Made by a program: the position numbers and the translations under genes. This document shows positions 57,282 through 60,000 of a DNA stretch of 60,000 nt, piece after piece. Source of the DNA: Owenia fusiformis (lineage: Eukaryota; Annelida; Polychaeta; Sabellida; Oweniidae); NCBI GenBank assembly GCA_903813345.2, contig CAIIXF020000009.1, forward strand, positions 35,087,759-35,147,758, in the 5' to 3' direction. Each line of letters starts with the position of its first letter. Positions within the stretch are counted from its first letter, which is position 1. The notes beneath the pieces were generated by a model. The model was not told the DNA's origin, did no database searches, and saw only the letters and a program-made list of their open reading frames with translations.

Positions 57282-58827
57282 CTAAAAGAGATAGGGTCTC
57301 TATCACAAAATTGAAGAAGGATTTCATTCACTTGATATATGGATCTTTTAATATTCGCCATAGAGTGGTTGCATTATTTATATTTCACCCACAATTTTTT
57401 TTGTTTTTGCCTGTATAATTATATGACCTGTGATTGGCATGTTTAACCCTTTAGCAGCTAAGAATTAGAAGCTACCTGCCCAACTACAGAGTAACTTCAG
57501 GCAGGGGCGTTGTAACTTTATATTTCACATAACAACCCTCATAAAAAATTGGTGTATGATGTGTTAAAACAACTGAATGGCATTATGACAAAGAATATCC
57601 ATTTTCATTAATTTCACTTGAAAAAGCAGATAAGGGATGTTGTCTAATCATCAATTTGTGGAATAACAAAGTTAGTTTTGTTATGGTGAGTGGGTAACTG
57701 ATTGTTTTATAAGCGAAGTGTTGATTTTTTAATATTAATGTGAAATTCAAATCAGCATTTTAAAATTTTGTTAAATGAGGGGAGGCGTGGGGGGCAAAAC
57801 CATAACAAAATTAATTTAGTTTTTCCCCAATCGTTGACAATTGGACATAATCCGTAAAAGATATACAAACAGTGAAAAATTCTGTTTTAAAACTTTTCTA
57901 ACATATGATGTGCCCAATATGTCATTTATATGACATGATTATTGAGTCAATAAAAGCCATATATTATAGAGTATAAATCATGACAGCATTATCTAACAGT
58001 GTAGGTAGACAAGTTATTATTCCTTGGCTATTAAACAAAACATTAGATAGGATATTCTGCTCCATAATGAAGTCTTTAAGAGCATGTCATTTTACATTAG
58101 ATAAAATTTTGAATGGATTGTCTGTTTAAACTTGATTAAATAACACTAAATGCAAATTAAGTACATATTTCTGGCACTTTTGGTATATAATTGCGATTGA
58201 TATGAAGTATGATGGATTTATCCCCAAAATAGATTCGTGGGTATGAAGAAGAACATCTTAGGTAGAAGTCAAGATATGTTAGTTTGTAAAATATAGAATA
58301 TTCTTACCATTTTGCTCCATTCTATCGAATGTCGCATCCCATGTTCTTACAAAACACGACTAAAGAGTTTAAAAAAACACGACCGGGCCGATTTGCACTG
58401 TTAACTCTTGGTCACCGTGTAGTATGTTACATTAAGGTAATCATACTGCAATTTAAAAAAGCGTTAACATTTGTCCCTAAATGTTTATGATTGAATATCT
58501 TTTTTCATTTTTGTTTTTTTCATCATTAATGATGTCTCCAACATTAGGCTGTCGGTAAAATTTGAGAAATATTACATAAAATTTGATATTATTAGGTTTC
58601 ATCGGCAGTCTGTAGTTATTGGTAATAAATGTCTATCAGAAAGGTCAGTTAATGTTATGCGTATACTTTGATAATTAAAAAATGATTTGATTTATGTAAA
58701 TAGGCCAATAAAAGATGATTATCCCACATTTCACATTTGTTGATTATTTGAGCTAACCATGACCTTTTATTAAAAATAATAAACATCACTTTTTATCAAA
58801 AATCAAAGTGGCCACTGAGTAATTTAC

Positions 58828-58905
58828 CTAACTTGCCAAAACCTATTAAAATCTTGGCACTTAAGTCTGCTCTTGCATCTATAAGAATTTCAAGTAACCG
58901 GTTCT
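58828..58905 (-). CDS. RAP1GDS1: Probable upstream RAP1GDS1 exon (armadillo repeat)
   Basis: The minus strand reads NRLLEILIDARADLSAKILI followed by GFGKL, then the donor tta g|gtaaat in phase 1. It aligns with the vertebrate SmgGDS segment LVKLLGIHCQN...CLVAFGNLA, with the FG.LA motif preserved. The chosen acceptor (attccaag at 58906-58907) is pyrimidine-poor but gives the expected phase. A stronger acceptor 40 bases upstream would put a stop in frame. If accepted, the intron down to 38408 is over 18 kb and contains GPCR-B and GPCR-C on the opposite strand. Confidence 0.6.
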
Positions 58906-60000
58906 CTTGGAATTTTAATGACAAGCTTTATGTGGCATCCACCACCTGCCCAGAGAGAAAGACTTATGCATGCTCATCAGCACGAGATAACTTGAAAAGT
59001 GCAATAATAAATTTGCAAATATTCTTGCTACTTTTGTTTTGTATCCCATTTGAAGTTGAGTGCAAATGTGAGAGGCAAAACATTTTAAAATGACCATATG
59101 GTCCAAATTATATAAAATGACTCAATCAGACGAGGAAACTTTCTGTGGAATATGTGAAATCGTTTTCTCTAGAAATAATATGTAAGTGTAATGCTTTTTT
59201 ACAAGCTATAAAATATTTTATTCTCATCTTTTTGTTTCTTTCATATCTACAATTTAAAGATGATGATTTATTTGTTTCGTTTTGGTAACAATATTTTTTC
59301 AACGTTTTTCAATGTATGTTATAAATAGGTCATCATGACCTGTATAAATTTATAAAAAATCATTTTCTAATTGTTTAAAAATTAAATTATGAGAGTTGTT
59401 ACAAAACTTCAATTCTGTTTCTAAGAACAATTTAAGATGAACATTATCCACATCATTCAAACTAAAAATAACTTTTACAGTTCAAGATTTTGATTGACAG
59501 CTCTATATTTGGAAGTGAAATTGATGGCCTGTGTTATAACTCCAAGGTCAAGCTGATCTGGTCACTCACTAAGACAATTTAGAAACAGATTTTTCATTGA
59601 AATCAATCAATTCTATCTTTATATTTCTCAGTCAAAACATATTTATAGAAAAATTGACCTTTCAAACCATTCTTGTTGATCATATATCAGTTTGTTTGAG
59701 AGGTTTTAATCATAATTATTTTTGTCTAGAAAAAGATTTTTGCATAATTTTATAGCCCTGTTTTGTCAAATAATTTGTGAGGGAAAACAATTTCACTATC
59801 TTCACAAGTGCAAGGTTTCATTGGATTTTTTTTATGGAAATCAGTTATACTATGCCAGATGAGAATGGCATTGATTCAAAGTTTAGAAAACAAAAGGTAA
59901 TGAATATCAGAACTCAAAATGACACAATATCACCTGTTCAATATACCTATTTTAACTTTTAGGTAGACAACTCATTTCACAGACTCCATCCTTTTACAAG
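58906..60000. other. Intronic AT-rich DNA at the right edge
   Basis: I see no exon, RNA gene or element with readable borders here. Further RAP1GDS1 exons for the N-terminus are expected beyond 60000 on the minus strand. 57282-58827 is likewise featureless. Confidence 0.5.

Overview
This is a gene-poor, AT-rich, repeat-laden piece of an invertebrate animal nuclear genome. Split genes with GT-AG introns, conserved metazoan proteins, 5'UTR introns, MITEs, a LINE and long minisatellites all say so. A marine invertebrate, possibly a mollusc or other lophotrochozoan, fits the repeat style (tandem-core elements, 'gccattttgaa' repeats), but the phylum cannot be fixed from the sequence.

Host genes. 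(1) SEC31 (COPII outer coat), minus strand, 1-3710: eight exons encode the start codon, the WD40 propeller and the conserved PPKWIRRP linker; the gene runs off the left edge. (2) RAP1GDS1/SmgGDS (armadillo GEF/chaperone for small GTPases), minus strand: eight confident exons from 17457 to 38407 include the stop codon, and two likely upstream exons lie at 57201-57281 and 58828-58905. All its introns are phase 1. The N-terminal exons lie beyond the right edge. (3) Three paralogous class A peptide-type GPCRs, all plus strand: GPCR-A (13155-15080), GPCR-B (45351-46865) and GPCR-C (54185-55756, broken by one TAG). Each has its whole coding region in one exon, a splice acceptor four bases before the ATG, and a conserved TATA box plus short 5'UTR exon 3.1-4.2 kb upstream. 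GPCR-B and GPCR-C appear to lie antisense inside one large RAP1GDS1 intron. A and C are copies of one block of about 6 kb.

Repeats. 3.9-9 kb: a hairpin-plus-TIR composite, a poly-C tandem element and a relic of the 140-bp-core element. 10-16 kb: hairpins, MITEs and a 'gccattttgaa' tandem array. 16.3-20.3 kb: a pogo-type MITE, two hairpin/TIR composites placed hairpin to hairpin, and a small CAGGCC-ended MITE. 22.87-38.26 kb is one 15.4-kb RAP1GDS1 intron. It holds a 45-bp minisatellite that has copied the intron's own 3' splice site 29 times, a 21-bp array, a pogo transposase relic, a tRNA-like SINE, a 69-bp array, two nested tandem-core elements and a dead LINE. 38.4-57.2 kb is the next intron: hairpin MITEs, mariner-type elements, TTAA- and TA-flanked MITEs, a large foldback with a 79-codon ORF in its loop, and GPCR-B and GPCR-C.

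The strongest observations are the splice-site minisatellite, the shared promoter and 5'UTR exon of the GPCR trio, a 110-bp gene-conversion tract among the GPCRs, a recurrent 'hairpin next to a CRE/CCAAT-bearing body' element design, and several nested insertions whose target-site duplications can be read directly.
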